NCBI GenBank assembly: GCA_002840835.1
Contig: PHCQ01000006.1
Span: forward strand, 62,001 to 126,000
Length of the DNA stretch: 64,000 bases
Direction of reading: 5' to 3'
Source of the DNA: Betaproteobacteria bacterium HGW-Betaproteobacteria-16
Lineage (GTDB): Bacteria; Pseudomonadota; Gammaproteobacteria; Burkholderiales; Burkholderiaceae_C
Made by a program: the position numbers and the translations under genes. The notes under the pieces were generated by a model. It had not been told where the DNA came from and did no database searches. It saw nothing but the letters and a program-made list of their open reading frames with translations. Positions 42,447-52,431 of this stretch are shown here, piece by piece. Each line of letters opens with the position of its first letter. Position 1 is the stretch's first letter.

Positions 42447-45401
42447 TCAGAGCGCGTTCAACGCCTCCGCTGTGGCTTGTGCCGCCTGTTCAAGCGCAGG
42501 CAGCAGACCACGGGCGCGTTCGGGCTGGCCAGCCTGTCGCTCAATGTCCTCACACAGACGCGCCAGTTCCTGGGCACCCACGTTGCCGGCAGAGCCCTTG
42601 AGCACATGCGTGGCGTGGCGCAACGCCTGGGCATCCCCGGCATGCACTGCGCGAACAATCTCGGCCGTTCGGCTCGCCAGTGAGGCCAGGAACTCGCCAA
42701 TGATCTCTCGTCGCAGACTGCCCGTGGCGTCGTCGAATTCGGCGAACGCCTCCCAGCGTTCCGGGTCGATCCAGATGGTCTGAGCTGCCTGGATTGGATC
42801 CGGTTCGGAACCGGAGGCTGCCTCGCCGTTCTGCAGGCCGGCAAGGTGCTCCTCTGGATGCGGCCGTTCCGTGAGGCGGCGCAGCGTGTGGGCCAGGTGT
42901 TCAAGGTTGAGCGGCTTGGGCAGGTATTCAGCCATGCCGGCGTCCAGGCACCGTTGCCGGTCTTCCCCCAAGGAAGACGCGGAAATGCCCACCATGGCGG
43001 GTGCCTGGGCACCCCACTGTTCAAGCATGGCCTGAGCCGTGGCGGTGCCGTCGAGCTCGGGCATGTGACTGTCGAGCAGCACCACGTCAAAGGGGCGTCC
43101 CGACTGCCAGGCCTGCGCCACGGCCACCAGCGCGAGGCGGCCGTTGATGCCGGTATCTGGCGTGTAGCCCAGGTGCTGCAGCATGGCGCACGCCACTTTG
43201 AGGTTGATGGGGTTGTCGTCCACCACCAGCACCCGCTGTTGGTCGGTCGCGCATGGGAGTTCGGCCACCCCGTCGGTCGGAATCCGGGCCGGGTCGACCG
43301 CAGCCGAACGGATGGTGAAACGAAACGTCGACCCCACGCCAGGCTGGCTGTTGACCGTGATCTGCCCGCCCATCATCTCCACCAGGTGCTTGCAGATCAT
43401 CAGACCGAGTCCGGTACCGCCGTACACCCGGGTGGTGGATGTGTCGCCCTGAGCAAACGGCTGGAAGAGGGCGCCAATGCTGGCTGGCTTGATGCCCACG
43501 CCGGTGTCGCTCACACTGAAATTCAGCACCGTGCCTTGCGCGTCGGGTTCCTGCCAAACCCGCAAAGTGACCTCGCCCTGGTTGGTGAACTTGATGGCGT
43601 TGGACAGCAGGTTGATCAACACCTGGCGCAATCGTGTGATGTCGCCGATCACGGCCTGGGGCACATCCGCCGCAATGTGCATGGCCAGATGAAGCCCCTT
43701 TTCCTGTGCGCGCAGCATGAGGATGTCGTGCGCCTGCCGGATGGCGGCGCGCAGGTCGAAGGCCTGCTGTTCCAGCGTGAGCTTGCCCGCTTCAATGCGT
43801 GAGAAGTCAAGGATGTCGTCGACCACAGACAACAACTGCTCGCTCGACACCTTGAGCACACCCAGCAGGTCTTGCTGGGCTTCGGTGAGCGGTGTTTCGC
43901 GCAAAAGGTCGCTCATGCCAACCACGCCGTTAAGCGGCGTGCGGATTTCATGGCTCATCACCGCCAGGAAGCCTGCCTTCGCCTTGACGGCGGCCAGCGC
44001 CTCTTCGCGCGAGGCGGCCAGTTCGGCGGTGCGCTGGCGCACCCGCTCCTCCAGCATCAGGGCCGCTTCGCGCAGTTGCTCGTTCTTCTCCTGAATCTCG
44101 CGGGTAGACGTCTGAATCGACTGGGCACTGTCGTGCAGCACCTTGGAAAGCAGGTGCACTTCCTTGAAGCCGGTTTGTTGCTGAACCTCGGGCACCTGGC
44201 CCGCACCCACGGCGGTGGCCGAAGCATTGAGCAACTGAAACTGACCCGACAGGCCCCTGGCCACCAGGTAGGCCAGCACACCCGCCAGGCCGATGAGGGC
44301 AGCCAAAGCGCCCAGCGCCACCTGCCGGGCCTGGATGACCTGGGAGGTGAAGTCGGACTCGGGCGCCACCACGATCAGCTGCCAATTGAGGTTGTACTTC
44401 TGCCCGAACGGACGCTGCAGGGCGATCAGGCGGTTGGAACCCAAACCGAGCAGCTGCTTCCAGTCTGAAGCAGTGTCCAGCCGCACCAGGCCGGGGTTGT
44501 GCCGCAGGCTGTCGCGGTATTGCGCGCTCAGCTGGGTGAAGGACTCGCGCACCAGCGGGTCCTGGCTTTGCAGGGGTGAGAGCCGCTGGAACTTGTTGTT
44601 TACCTCGACGCTGAGGTCCTCCTCGACCGAGGAAGCGACCAGCAAACCCTGGCTGTCGACCAGGTAGGTCACGGCATGTTCGCTGATGCGGGAACTGCGA
44701 ATCAGGTCGGTCAGGCGGGCAAGGCTCATGTCGACGGCGACCACGCCCAGCACGGAGCGGCCGTCTGTGTCGAAGATCGGATGCGCCAGCGTCAGGTCGA
44801 ACTGCGCCTTCACGGCCGACCGGTACACGTCGGTGAAGGTTCGCTGACCGGTGCTCAGCGCCAGCTGGTACCAAGGGCGCTTTCGCGGATCGTAGATCTG
44901 TGTTTCTGTTCGAACGAGCTGGCTGCGGTCGCCTGGATGGTCGATCAGAAAGTGCTTGCGGCCGCTATCGCCCGGGCGGATTTCACGCACCACGAAGCCA
45001 TGGCTTTCGCGCTCCAGGCCAAAAAACGAACCGTCGGCGGTGCCCATGTAAAGGTAGGGCACGTTGGGCGACTGCTGTGTCAATGCATAGGCCATGGTTT
45101 CAAAAGCAGCCGTGTCCTTGAGCCAGTTCCGGGTGCGCTCAGCTTCGGCGCCTGTGGCCACAAAGGGGGGCACCAGGGCATTCACCACGGTATGGGACTC
45201 ACCCAGGTGGGCCAGCGCGCCCACATCCACCCGGTGCGCGGCCTGGCTCATGGCGTTTTCAGCCAGGGTGTTGATCGACTGTGAGCTGTTGGTGGACAGC
45301 AGCCATGCCGCCAGCAGGGCGGGGATCAGCGCCGCCAGCACCAGAGCGGTGATCAGCGTGGGCCCTATGGAAAGGCGGCGTCTGCCGGAAAACGATTTCA
45401 T
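42447..45401 (-). CDS. Hybrid sensor histidine kinase (Cache-HisKA-HATPase-REC-Hpt)
   Basis: 984 residues. Membrane helix at ~15-35, a large periplasmic double-Cache-type sensor (~40-345; IYDPRKRPWYQLAL), second helix at ~350-375, linker/coiled coil, HisKA with the His of MSHEIRTPLNG, HATPase (GGTGLGLMICKHLVEMMGG), a receiver with VLLDSHMPELDG, and a C-terminal Hpt domain with HATHVLKGSAGNVGA. This is a complete phosphorelay in one chain, BarA/ArcB-like. It lies 63 bp downstream of the response regulator gene on the same strand. The Cache domain probably senses a small organic ligand. Confidence 0.92.
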   Translation of the reverse strand: MKSFSGRRRLSIGPTLITALVLAALIPALLAAWLLSTNSSQSINTLAENAMSQAAHRVDVGALAHLGESHTVVNALVPPFVATGAEAERTRNWLKDTAAFETMAYALTQQSPNVPYLYMGTADGSFFGLERESHGFVVREIRPGDSGRKHFLIDHPGDRSQLVRTETQIYDPRKRPWYQLALSTGQRTFTDVYRSAVKAQFDLTLAHPIFDTDGRSVLGVVAVDMSLARLTDLIRSSRISEHAVTYLVDSQGLLVASSVEEDLSVEVNNKFQRLSPLQSQDPLVRESFTQLSAQYRDSLRHNPGLVRLDTASDWKQLLGLGSNRLIALQRPFGQKYNLNWQLIVVAPESDFTSQVIQARQVALGALAALIGLAGVLAYLVARGLSGQFQLLNASATAVGAGQVPEVQQQTGFKEVHLLSKVLHDSAQSIQTSTREIQEKNEQLREAALMLEERVRQRTAELAASREEALAAVKAKAGFLAVMSHEIRTPLNGVVGMSDLLRETPLTEAQQDLLGVLKVSSEQLLSVVDDILDFSRIEAGKLTLEQQAFDLRAAIRQAHDILMLRAQEKGLHLAMHIAADVPQAVIGDITRLRQVLINLLSNAIKFTNQGEVTLRVWQEPDAQGTVLNFSVSDTGVGIKPASIGALFQPFAQGDTSTTRVYGGTGLGLMICKHLVEMMGGQITVNSQPGVGSTFRFTIRSAAVDPARIPTDGVAELPCATDQQRVLVVDDNPINLKVACAMLQHLGYTPDTGINGRLALVAVAQAWQSGRPFDVVLLDSHMPELDGTATAQAMLEQWGAQAPAMVGISASSLGEDRQRCLDAGMAEYLPKPLNLEHLAHTLRRLTERPHPEEHLAGLQNGEAASGSEPDPIQAAQTIWIDPERWEAFAEFDDATGSLRREIIGEFLASLASRTAEIVRAVHAGDAQALRHATHVLKGSAGNVGAQELARLCEDIERQAGQPERARGLLPALEQAAQATAEALNAL

Positions 45402-45464
45402 GCGAGAGGAATCTTCATCAAAGGCAAACGGACGAGCACGGGGCCCGTCAAGCAGGTGGCATGT

Positions 45465-46586
45465 CTAGTTGGGCAACGGCTCCACCAGGCACACATCCAT
45501 GGGATCCACCCGGTGGGGAAGGGCGAGCAGATACCGGCGCACGGGGTGCACCGCTCCTGTGATGCTGCGTAACACATGGGCCGACACCGTGATGCCGGTG
45601 CGGCCCGGGTATTGCGCATGCTTTTGCAGGGCCACCGCATCCATCACGGTCTCGCCGACGGGCACCGATTGTGCCGCACCGCCCAACAGGCCATCGAGAC
45701 GCATCATGGCCACCGGCCCGCCATGCAGCGCCACGCCCAGTTCCACACTCTCCAGACCATGGCGCGGTGCCAGTGTCTGCACGAAGCTGTTCAAACCGGA
45801 AACGGCTTTTCGAAGCGCCAAGGCCGCCTTGGCCGCGCGCAGACCATGCGGCGACGTGGTCGGTGCATCGGGGCCGTCCGCAAACACGGCGACCACGCCG
45901 TCACCCAGGAACTGCAGGCTGTGGGCGCCAAACAGAAAGACCGTGTCGCCACAGCTGTCATAGAACCGTTTGAGCAGCTGTGCCATGTCCTGCGCGCTCA
46001 AGGCGTTGTTCCACAATGCGTGATTCACCAGGCCCGCACTGAGGACGGTGGCCTGCTCGTGGAAGTTGGCTTGTCGCGCTGCACCGCCGCCGGGCCATTG
46101 TTCGTTCAGGGCACGCGCCAGGCGCTCTTCATACGTGTCGCTTAACTCGCGCGCCTGCGCCTGCAGGGCGCCGCTCAGGGCCGACTGCACATGCATGTCC
46201 TGCGACTGCGCACGCATGTTGTTCTTGTTGACCTGAGCCATGACCGCTTCGGCCAGTTCACGTGCCCGAAAGGGCTTGGCGATGTAGTCGTCTGCCCCCA
46301 GGCTCATGCCGTGTCTCATGTCACGGCGCTCCTGCAGCGAGGTCAGGAAGATGAAGGGCGTCAATGCACACGCCGGGTGCGCCCGGACGCGCTCCAGCAG
46401 TTCCAGACCGCTGAGGCCTGGCATGTCGATGTCACTCACGATGACGTCCGGGCGCAGTTGCTGAACGCTTTCCCAGGCGGTGGCGCCGTCCGACACGGCA
46501 ACCACATCATGACCCTTCTTCTCCAGGACCACCGTCAACAGCTTGAGCGTGCCCGGGTCGTCCTCTGCCACCACTATCAATGTCAT
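45465..46586 (-). CDS. Response regulator with degenerate nucleotide-cyclase-type output domain
   Basis: 373 residues. Receiver at 1-120 with E8/D9/D10, phosphoacceptor D52 (VSDIDMPG), T82/S83 (LTS) and K103 (AKPFRA). After a helical linker, residues ~170-370 look like a class III nucleotidyl cyclase (LQFLGDGVVAVFADG; VELGVALHGGPVAMM; VPVGETVMDAVAL). The first metal Asp expected in the D-I-x-G-F-T region is absent (VLSAGLVNHALW), so catalytic activity is doubtful and the domain may bind rather than make a nucleotide. It is first in an operon with the hybrid kinase. Confidence 0.8.
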   Translation of the reverse strand: MTLIVVAEDDPGTLKLLTVVLEKKGHDVVAVSDGATAWESVQQLRPDVIVSDIDMPGLSGLELLERVRAHPACALTPFIFLTSLQERRDMRHGMSLGADDYIAKPFRARELAEAVMAQVNKNNMRAQSQDMHVQSALSGALQAQARELSDTYEERLARALNEQWPGGGAARQANFHEQATVLSAGLVNHALWNNALSAQDMAQLLKRFYDSCGDTVFLFGAHSLQFLGDGVVAVFADGPDAPTTSPHGLRAAKAALALRKAVSGLNSFVQTLAPRHGLESVELGVALHGGPVAMMRLDGLLGGAAQSVPVGETVMDAVALQKHAQYPGRTGITVSAHVLRSITGAVHPVRRYLLALPHRVDPMDVCLVEPLPN

Positions 46587-46703
46587 ATCGGATCACAGGT
46601 TCTTCTATTTGGAATGAACCATGCTAGCCCGGCGGTGGGCGAAAGCTTGTGTGAGCGGTTTCAGTGCCGACACTTTGTGTGATGGATTGCCGCCCTTGAT
46701 GCT

Positions 46704-48188
46704 TTAACGCACGTCTGCGGTGAACTTCCAGGCTGTTTTTTGCCAGGCAATCACTTCTTCGCCGATCAGCCAGGCGGACTGCGGGTAGCGCTTGGCCCAC
46801 CCCGGGTTGGTGACCAGCTTGAAGGCTCCTGGCTTGTAGCTCAGGCGGATCGACTCGTATTCCGGCATCTGCCGCGCGTGGCACAGCAACACCGCCAGGC
46901 GCAGGCACATCAGTTGTTTGGCAAACAGTTCGTCGCTCAACGACAGCTCCAGCTTGCGCAGTTTGCCGCGCTGGCCCAGCACGAGCTGGCTCATGCGGTG
47001 CAGCTCCGGGAATGAAAAACCGGGGGCGTCCACGTTGTCGAGGATGTAGGCGCCGTGGTGGTAGGAACGGTCGTGAGAGATGTGGGTGCCGATTTCGTGC
47101 AGACGTGCGGCCCAGGCCAGCTTCTGCGAATACCGCTCGTTCTGCGCATCGACCGCAGCCACCTGAGAGAAGAGGGCTGTGCTCACCGTGCTGACCCGTT
47201 GCGCCTGGGCCTCATCGATGGAAAAGCGCTCTCCCAGCCAGCGCACCGTGCGTTCGCGCACGTCACCGCCATCGGTCTCCCGGTCGATCAGGTCGTAGAG
47301 CGCACCCTGGCGCAATGCGCCCTGCGCAGGCAGCAATTGCTGAATGTCAAACAGGTCAAAGATGGCGTAGAGCACGCTCAAACCACCCGCGATCACGGGG
47401 CGGCGGTCGTCCTTGAGCCCGTCGAGCTTGATCTGTTCGACATTGCCCGCTTTCACAAAGCGTTCGACCAGCCAGTTCAACCCGGAGCGGGTGATCACGC
47501 CCGATGCCCATCCATTGGCCGACAGCATGTCCATCACAGCGCCCACCGTGCCGGAGGAGCCGTAAGCCGCGCTCCACTCAGACGGGGGAAAACTGTCCAG
47601 CGCTTCGTCCAGCACCGCCTTGGCCGCCACTTCGGCGGTTTTGAAGGCGCTGGCCGTGAACACCCCGCGTGCGAAGTATTTGCCCGACCAGGCCACGCTG
47701 CCGAGCCGGTAGGACTCCATGCGATGGGCCTTGTAGCCTTCACCCAGGATCATTTCCGTGGAGCGGCCACCAATGTCGAACACCAGGCGTTTTTCATCGG
47801 ACTGCGGCAGCAGGCGTGACACCCCCTGGTAGATCAGCCGCGCCTCTTCCTGGCCAGAAACCACCTCGATGGCAAAGCCCAATATGGCCTGGGCCTGTTT
47901 GAGAAATTCATCGCGGTTTCGCGCTTCGCGCAAGGTCTGGGTGGCCACTGCCCGCACCTGCTGCTTCTTGAAGCCGTGCAGCCGCTCGGCGAATCGCGCC
48001 AGGCATTCCCAGCCGCGCTCCATGGCGGCTTGGCTCAGGTTCTTGTTTTCGTCGAGACCGTTGCCTTGGCGGACGGTTTCCTTGAGGTATTCGATCCGTT
48101 CGATGTGACCCGAGTGGTAGCGGCCGATTTCCAGTCGGAAGCTGTTGGAACCGAGGTCGATGGCGGCCAGAAGGGTACCGTTTTGCAT
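46704..48188 (-). CDS. ppx: Exopolyphosphatase / guanosine pentaphosphatase
   Basis: 494 residues from ATG 48188 (MQNGTLLAAIDLGSNSF); the frame opens at 48275 without support. ASKHA-fold motifs LAAIDLGSNSFRLEIGR, the Glu-containing SGQEEARLIYQGV and FDIGGRSTEMILG are present, followed by the C-terminal HD-like helical part (RLHEIGTHISHDRSYHHGAYI). It hydrolyses terminal phosphates of polyphosphate, opposing ppk. It is divergent from pstS, sharing a 339-bp gap that holds a Pho box oriented toward pstS. Confidence 0.94.
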   Translation of the reverse strand: MQNGTLLAAIDLGSNSFRLEIGRYHSGHIERIEYLKETVRQGNGLDENKNLSQAAMERGWECLARFAERLHGFKKQQVRAVATQTLREARNRDEFLKQAQAILGFAIEVVSGQEEARLIYQGVSRLLPQSDEKRLVFDIGGRSTEMILGEGYKAHRMESYRLGSVAWSGKYFARGVFTASAFKTAEVAAKAVLDEALDSFPPSEWSAAYGSSGTVGAVMDMLSANGWASGVITRSGLNWLVERFVKAGNVEQIKLDGLKDDRRPVIAGGLSVLYAIFDLFDIQQLLPAQGALRQGALYDLIDRETDGGDVRERTVRWLGERFSIDEAQAQRVSTVSTALFSQVAAVDAQNERYSQKLAWAARLHEIGTHISHDRSYHHGAYILDNVDAPGFSFPELHRMSQLVLGQRGKLRKLELSLSDELFAKQLMCLRLAVLLCHARQMPEYESIRLSYKPGAFKLVTNPGWAKRYPQSAWLIGEEVIAWQKTAWKFTADVR

Positions 48189-48431
48189 GCGTGCGGCGGA
48201 CGGCCGGTCACCGGCCCTCCGCGAATTCCTGAATCTGTTGGGTTGCCGGGATTGTGACGCATCGGCGCCAGGCACACCGCACGCAAGTGCGCCATCAGGT
48301 AACCAAAAAGTGACAGCGGCAGACGGTCAAAGGCCGAATTTCACGCCCCGTCACCATGCGATGACATCGAAAGACCTGCCTGATCCGCAAGCCGTCGGTC
48401 GGATCGAGGCAGTTGCATGACAAGTCCGCAT

Positions 48432-48449
48432 ATGTCACACAGCTGTCAC
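48432..48449 (+). promoter_or_regulatory. Pho box upstream of pstS
   Basis: ATGTCAC-ACAG-CTGTCAC: two strong PhoB heptamers at an 11-bp period, with a TAGAGT -10 candidate (48460-48465) ~10 bp after the second repeat. The gap between ppx and pstS (48189-48527) holds no gene; a pyrimidine-rich leader (TTTCTTCC-type tract, 48480-48508) precedes the ribosome site. Confidence 0.8.
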
Positions 48450-48527
48450 ATTGGCCCCATAGAGTCCTTCCTATCCGATCTTTCTTCCTTCTTTTTCCTT
48501 TTCCCCCAACCCCTGAGAGGACTCTCA

Positions 48528-49559
48528 ATGAACACCAAACGCACTTTGCTCAAAACCGTGGCCGCTGCCGCACTGGCTTCTCTTGCCATGGGTTCTGCCA
48601 TTGCTGCAGACATCACCGGCGCGGGCGCTACTTTTCCGTTCCCGATCTACGCCAAGTGGGCTGAGGCCTACAAGAAAGACACCGGTACCGGTCTGAACTA
48701 CCAGTCGATCGGTTCGTCCGGCGGCATTCGTCAGATCCGTGCCAAGACCGTTGCATTTGGCGCCACCGACGCACCTGTCAAGGGTGAAGATCTCGACAAG
48801 GACGGCATGGTGCAGTTTCCGGCCATCATTGGCGGTACCGTGCCCGTGTTCAACCTGGAGGGCTTCGGCAAGGGCGAACTGCGCGTGACCGGCCCCGTAC
48901 TGGCGGAAATGTTCCTGGGCACCATCAGCAAGTGGAACGACCCCAAGCTGACCGCCCTGAACCCTGGCAAAAACCTGCCCGACCAGGCCATCACCATCGT
49001 GCACCGCGCTGACGGCTCCGGCACCACGTTCAACTGGACAGATTACCTGAGCTCGGTGAGCCCGGAATGGGCCGACAAAGTGGGCAAGGGCGCTGCCGTG
49101 AAGTGGCCAGCTCCTACCTCGGTGGGTGGCAAGGGCAACGAAGGCGTGGCTGCGAATGTGACCCGCACCAAGGGTTCACTCGGTTACGTGGAATACGCCT
49201 ATGCCAAGAAGAACAACATTTCCGTTCTCGCCCTGCAAAACAAGGATGGCAAGTTCGTGATGCCCGGTGACGACACGTTCTCGGCCGCTGCGGCTGGTGC
49301 TGACTGGTCCAAGGCGCCTGGCATGGGCATCTCTCTGGTGAACCAGCCTGGCGCCGACGCCTACCCTGTGGTCACCGCCTCGTTCATCCTGATGTACAAG
49401 GATCCTGCCGATAAGGCACAGTCCGCCGAAGTGCTGAAGTTCTTCGACTGGGCCTTCAAGAACGGCAAGACCATGGCTTCCGAGCTGGACTATGTGCCGC
49501 TGCCTGACAAGCTGACCGCAGAAATCAAGTCCAAGGTGTGGACACAGATCAAGAACTGA
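48528..49559 (+). CDS. pstS: Phosphate ABC transporter, periplasmic phosphate-binding protein
   Basis: 343 residues from ATG 48528, preceded by GAGAGG. A Sec signal peptide ends at AIA-AD (residue ~26). The mature start DITGAGATFPFPIYAKWAEAYK and the phosphate-binding SIGSSGGIRQI, GATDAPV and HRADGSGTTFNWTDYLS loops are those of PstS. It captures Pi in the periplasm for PstCAB. It heads pstSCAB-phoU-phoBR, under the Pho box at 48432-48449. Confidence 0.97.
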   Translation: MNTKRTLLKTVAAAALASLAMGSAIAADITGAGATFPFPIYAKWAEAYKKDTGTGLNYQSIGSSGGIRQIRAKTVAFGATDAPVKGEDLDKDGMVQFPAIIGGTVPVFNLEGFGKGELRVTGPVLAEMFLGTISKWNDPKLTALNPGKNLPDQAITIVHRADGSGTTFNWTDYLSSVSPEWADKVGKGAAVKWPAPTSVGGKGNEGVAANVTRTKGSLGYVEYAYAKKNNISVLALQNKDGKFVMPGDDTFSAAAAGADWSKAPGMGISLVNQPGADAYPVVTASFILMYKDPADKAQSAEVLKFFDWAFKNGKTMASELDYVPLPDKLTAEIKSKVWTQIKN

Positions 49560-49577
49560 TCTCCCTGACTGACAACA

Positions 49578-49607
49578 CCACCAACGGCGCCATCAAGCCG
49601 TTGGTGG
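49578..49607 (+). terminator. Intercistronic hairpin between pstS and pstC
   Basis: An 11-bp perfect stem (CCACCAACGGC / GCCGTTGGTGG) with an 8-base loop, followed only by GTTGTTTCTTG rather than a full T-run. It likely acts as a partial terminator or 3' stabiliser, letting pstS be made in excess over the membrane and ATPase subunits. Confidence 0.65.
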
Positions 49608-49643
49608 GTTGTTTCTTGAACTTGACAAATGCAGGGAGCCCGC

Positions 49644-50642
49644 ATGTCAGTCGTCGCGACCATGAACACTTCCACACCCAATGTCGATGCGCCCACCGCC
49701 TCCATGGTGGCCGTGGCACGAAAACAGCGCATCCAGGACATCGTCTTTCACCGACTCACCCAGAGTTTCTCGCTGCTGGTGTTGTTCGCCCTTTTGGGCA
49801 TCCTGGTGTCCTTGCTCTACAACGCATGGCCCACCTTCGCCAAATTTGGCGCTCACTTCCTCTGGTATGTGGAGTGGGACATCATCAACGAAGAATTCGG
49901 TGCCGCGATCTCCATCGTCGGCACCTTGGCCAGCGCTTCGATCGCCATGTTGATTGCCGTGCCGCTGGCCTTCGGCATCGCCGTCTTCCTCACCGAGACC
50001 TGCCCCGTCTGGCTGCGCCGCCCTCTGGGCACGGCCATTGAGCTTCTGGCTGCCGTGCCGTCCATCATCTACGGCATGTTCGGCCTTTTCGTTTTCGCTC
50101 CCATCTTCGCCGACTACATGCAGGTGCCTCTGCAACAGGTGCTGGGTGGCATGCCCATTGTCGGAGGCCTTTTCGCCGGTGCCACCAACGGTCTGGGCAT
50201 CATGGCTGCCGGCATCATCCTGGCCTTCATGGTGCTGCCCTTTGTGGCGGCGGTGATGCGCGATGTGTTCGAAATCACCCCGCCCATCCTGCGCGAATCG
50301 GCCTATGGCCTGGGCTGCACCACCTGGGAGGTGGTGCGCAAGGTGGTACTGCCATACACGCAGAAGGGCGTGATCGGCGGCATCATGCTCGGCCTGGGGC
50401 GCGCACTGGGCGAAACCATGGCGGTGACCTTCGTGATCGGCAATGCCAACCGCATGCCCACATCGCTGTTCTCCCCCGGTACCTCCATTGCTTCGGTCCT
50501 GGCCAATGAATTCGGGGAGGCCGAAGGCCTGCACTTCAACACGCTGTTTGCGCTCGGTTTCCTGCTGTTCGTCATCACCTTTGTGGTGCTGTCGTTCGCC
50601 AAGCTGATGATCCTGCGCGCTGAAAAGGCCAAAGGCTCCTGA
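49644..50642 (+). CDS. pstC: Phosphate ABC transporter permease PstC
   Basis: 332 residues from ATG 49644 (ribosome site AGGGAG at 49633-49638); the ATG at 49629 lies before the ribosome site. Six membrane helices with the binding-protein-dependent permease loop [46 protein letters not shown] conserved [15 protein letters not shown] segment marks PstC. It forms the inner-membrane channel with PstA. Confidence 0.95.
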   Translation: MSVVATMNTSTPNVDAPTASMVAVARKQRIQDIVFHRLTQSFSLLVLFALLGILVSLLYNAWPTFAKFGAHFLWYVEWDIINEEFGAAISIVGTLASASIAMLIAVPLAFGIAVFLTETCPVWLRRPLGTAIELLAAVPSIIYGMFGLFVFAPIFADYMQVPLQQVLGGMPIVGGLFAGATNGLGIMAAGIILAFMVLPFVAAVMRDVFEITPPILRESAYGLGCTTWEVVRKVVLPYTQKGVIGGIMLGLGRALGETMAVTFVIGNANRMPTSLFSPGTSIASVLANEFGEAEGLHFNTLFALGFLLFVITFVVLSFAKLMILRAEKAKGS

Positions 50643-50679
50643 GCCATGAAGCGCTAGAACATTCCCGCAGGAACAAGAC

Positions 50680-51534
50680 ATGGAAATCAACCAAACCCTT
50701 TACAAGAAGCGTCGCGTCACCAACCTGGTGGGGCTGTCGCTTTCAATGACGGCCATGGCGCTCGGTCTGACCGTGCTGCTCTGGATTCTCTTTGTGCTGT
50801 TTTCCAACGGCCTGGCCGGTATGGACTTCAACCTGTTCACTCAGGACACGCCCGCACCCGGCACAGAAGGTGGCGGCCTGCGCAATGCGATTGTGGGCAG
50901 TCTGATGATCGTCGGCCTGTCGGTGCTGGTGTCGACCCCCATCGGTGTGCTGGCCGGCATCTATCTCACCGAATACGGTGACCAGAGCAAAACGGCCGAA
51001 CTGACGCGCTTTGTGACCGACATCATGCTGTCGGCGCCGTCCATCGTGCTGGGCTTGTTCGTCTACGCAATCGCGGTGGCTACCGTAGGCAATTTCTCAG
51101 GCTATGCAGGCAGCCTGGCGCTGTCGCTGATTGCCATCCCGGTGGTCATGCGCACCACTGAAAACATGTTGCGACTGGTACCCGGCAGTCTGCGTGAAGC
51201 GGCTTTCGCCCTGGGCGCGCCGCGCTGGAAAGTCACCACCATGGTGACCTTGCGCGCAGCCAAGAGCGGCGTGATCACCGGTTTGCTGCTGGCCGTGGCC
51301 CGCATCAGCGGTGAAACAGCACCACTGCTCTTCACGGCACTGAACAACCAGTTCTTCAGTTCCGACATGGGCGCACCCATGGCCAACCTGCCTGTGGTCA
51401 TTTTCCAGTTCGCACTCAGCCCCTATGACAACTGGATTCGCCTGGCCTGGGCGGGCGCGCTGCTGATCACCATGGCCGTGCTGGCACTCAACATCCTGGC
51501 TCGGGTGTTCTTCAGGGAAAAAGTGCGCGCCTGA
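50680..51534 (+). CDS. pstA: Phosphate ABC transporter permease PstA
   Basis: 284 residues, six membrane helices. PstA features include the APSIVLGLFVYAI helix and the EAA-type loop REAAFALGAPRWKVTTMVTLRAAKSGVITGLLLAVARISGETAPLL. The start at 50680 is preceded by GCAGGAAC. It pairs with PstC and contacts PstB. It lies 37 bp after pstC. Confidence 0.95.
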   Translation: MEINQTLYKKRRVTNLVGLSLSMTAMALGLTVLLWILFVLFSNGLAGMDFNLFTQDTPAPGTEGGGLRNAIVGSLMIVGLSVLVSTPIGVLAGIYLTEYGDQSKTAELTRFVTDIMLSAPSIVLGLFVYAIAVATVGNFSGYAGSLALSLIAIPVVMRTTENMLRLVPGSLREAAFALGAPRWKVTTMVTLRAAKSGVITGLLLAVARISGETAPLLFTALNNQFFSSDMGAPMANLPVVIFQFALSPYDNWIRLAWAGALLITMAVLALNILARVFFREKVRA

Positions 51535-51596
51535 CTCACGTCGCAACCCACTTGCCCTGACCGCCCCCTCCATACCTTTAGAAGACGAGATCCAAA

Positions 51597-52391
51597 ATGC
51601 CCGCAACCGCTACCGCTGTCACCCCTTCCGTCGAGCTCAAGAACGCACTTGAAGTACGCAACCTGAACTTCTATTACGGCAAGTTCCAGGGGTTGAAGAA
51701 CGTGAACATGAACATTGCCGAGCGAAGAGTCACGGCCTTCATCGGCCCGTCGGGCTGCGGAAAATCCACCTTGCTGCGCACGCTCAACCGCATGTACAGC
51801 CTCTACCCAGGTCAACGCGCCGAGGGAGAGATCAATTTTTACGGGCAAAACATCCTGGACAAGAACCAGGACCTGAACCTGCTGCGCGCCCGCATCGGCA
51901 TGGTGTTCCAGAAACCCACGCCGTTCCCGATGACGATCTACGACAACATCGCTTTCGGTGTGCGCCTGTACGAAAACCTGAACAAGAGCGACATGGACGA
52001 CCGGGTCGAATGGGCGCTTTCCAAGGCGGCCCTGTGGGGCGAGGTGAAAGACAAACTGGGCCAGAACGGGCTGTCGCTGTCAGGTGGCCAGCAGCAACGC
52101 CTCTGCATTGCCCGCAGCGTGGCGGTGAAGCCATCGGTGCTGTTGCTGGACGAACCCACGTCGGCGTTGGACCCGATTTCCACCGGCAAGGTGGAAGAGC
52201 TGGTGCATGAACTCAAGGCCGACTACACGATCGCGATCGTCACCCACAACATGCAACAGGCCGCGCGCTGCAGCGATTTCACCGCCTACATGTACCTGGG
52301 TGAACTGATCGAGTTTGGCGCCACCGAACAGATCTTCTTCAAGCCCAGCCGGACCGAAACCGAAGACTACATCACGGGTCGTTTCGGTTGA
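51597..52391 (+). CDS. pstB: Phosphate ABC transporter ATP-binding protein PstB
   Basis: 264 residues. Walker A GPSGCGKS (K56), Q-loop [18 protein letters not shown] signature [13 protein letters not shown], Walker [14 protein letters not shown] and the switch His in [14 protein letters not shown]. The [12 protein letters not shown] stretch is diagnostic for PstB. It powers Pi import and, with PhoU, relays the Pi status of the transporter to PhoR. Confidence 0.97.
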   Translation: MPATATAVTPSVELKNALEVRNLNFYYGKFQGLKNVNMNIAERRVTAFIGPSGCGKSTLLRTLNRMYSLYPGQRAEGEINFYGQNILDKNQDLNLLRARIGMVFQKPTPFPMTIYDNIAFGVRLYENLNKSDMDDRVEWALSKAALWGEVKDKLGQNGLSLSGGQQQRLCIARSVAVKPSVLLLDEPTSALDPISTGKVEELVHELKADYTIAIVTHNMQQAARCSDFTAYMYLGELIEFGATEQIFFKPSRTETEDYITGRFG

Positions 52392-52431
52392 AATTCCGTC
52401 CGGATTCATTTTGTTCAGGGGAGACCACCAC

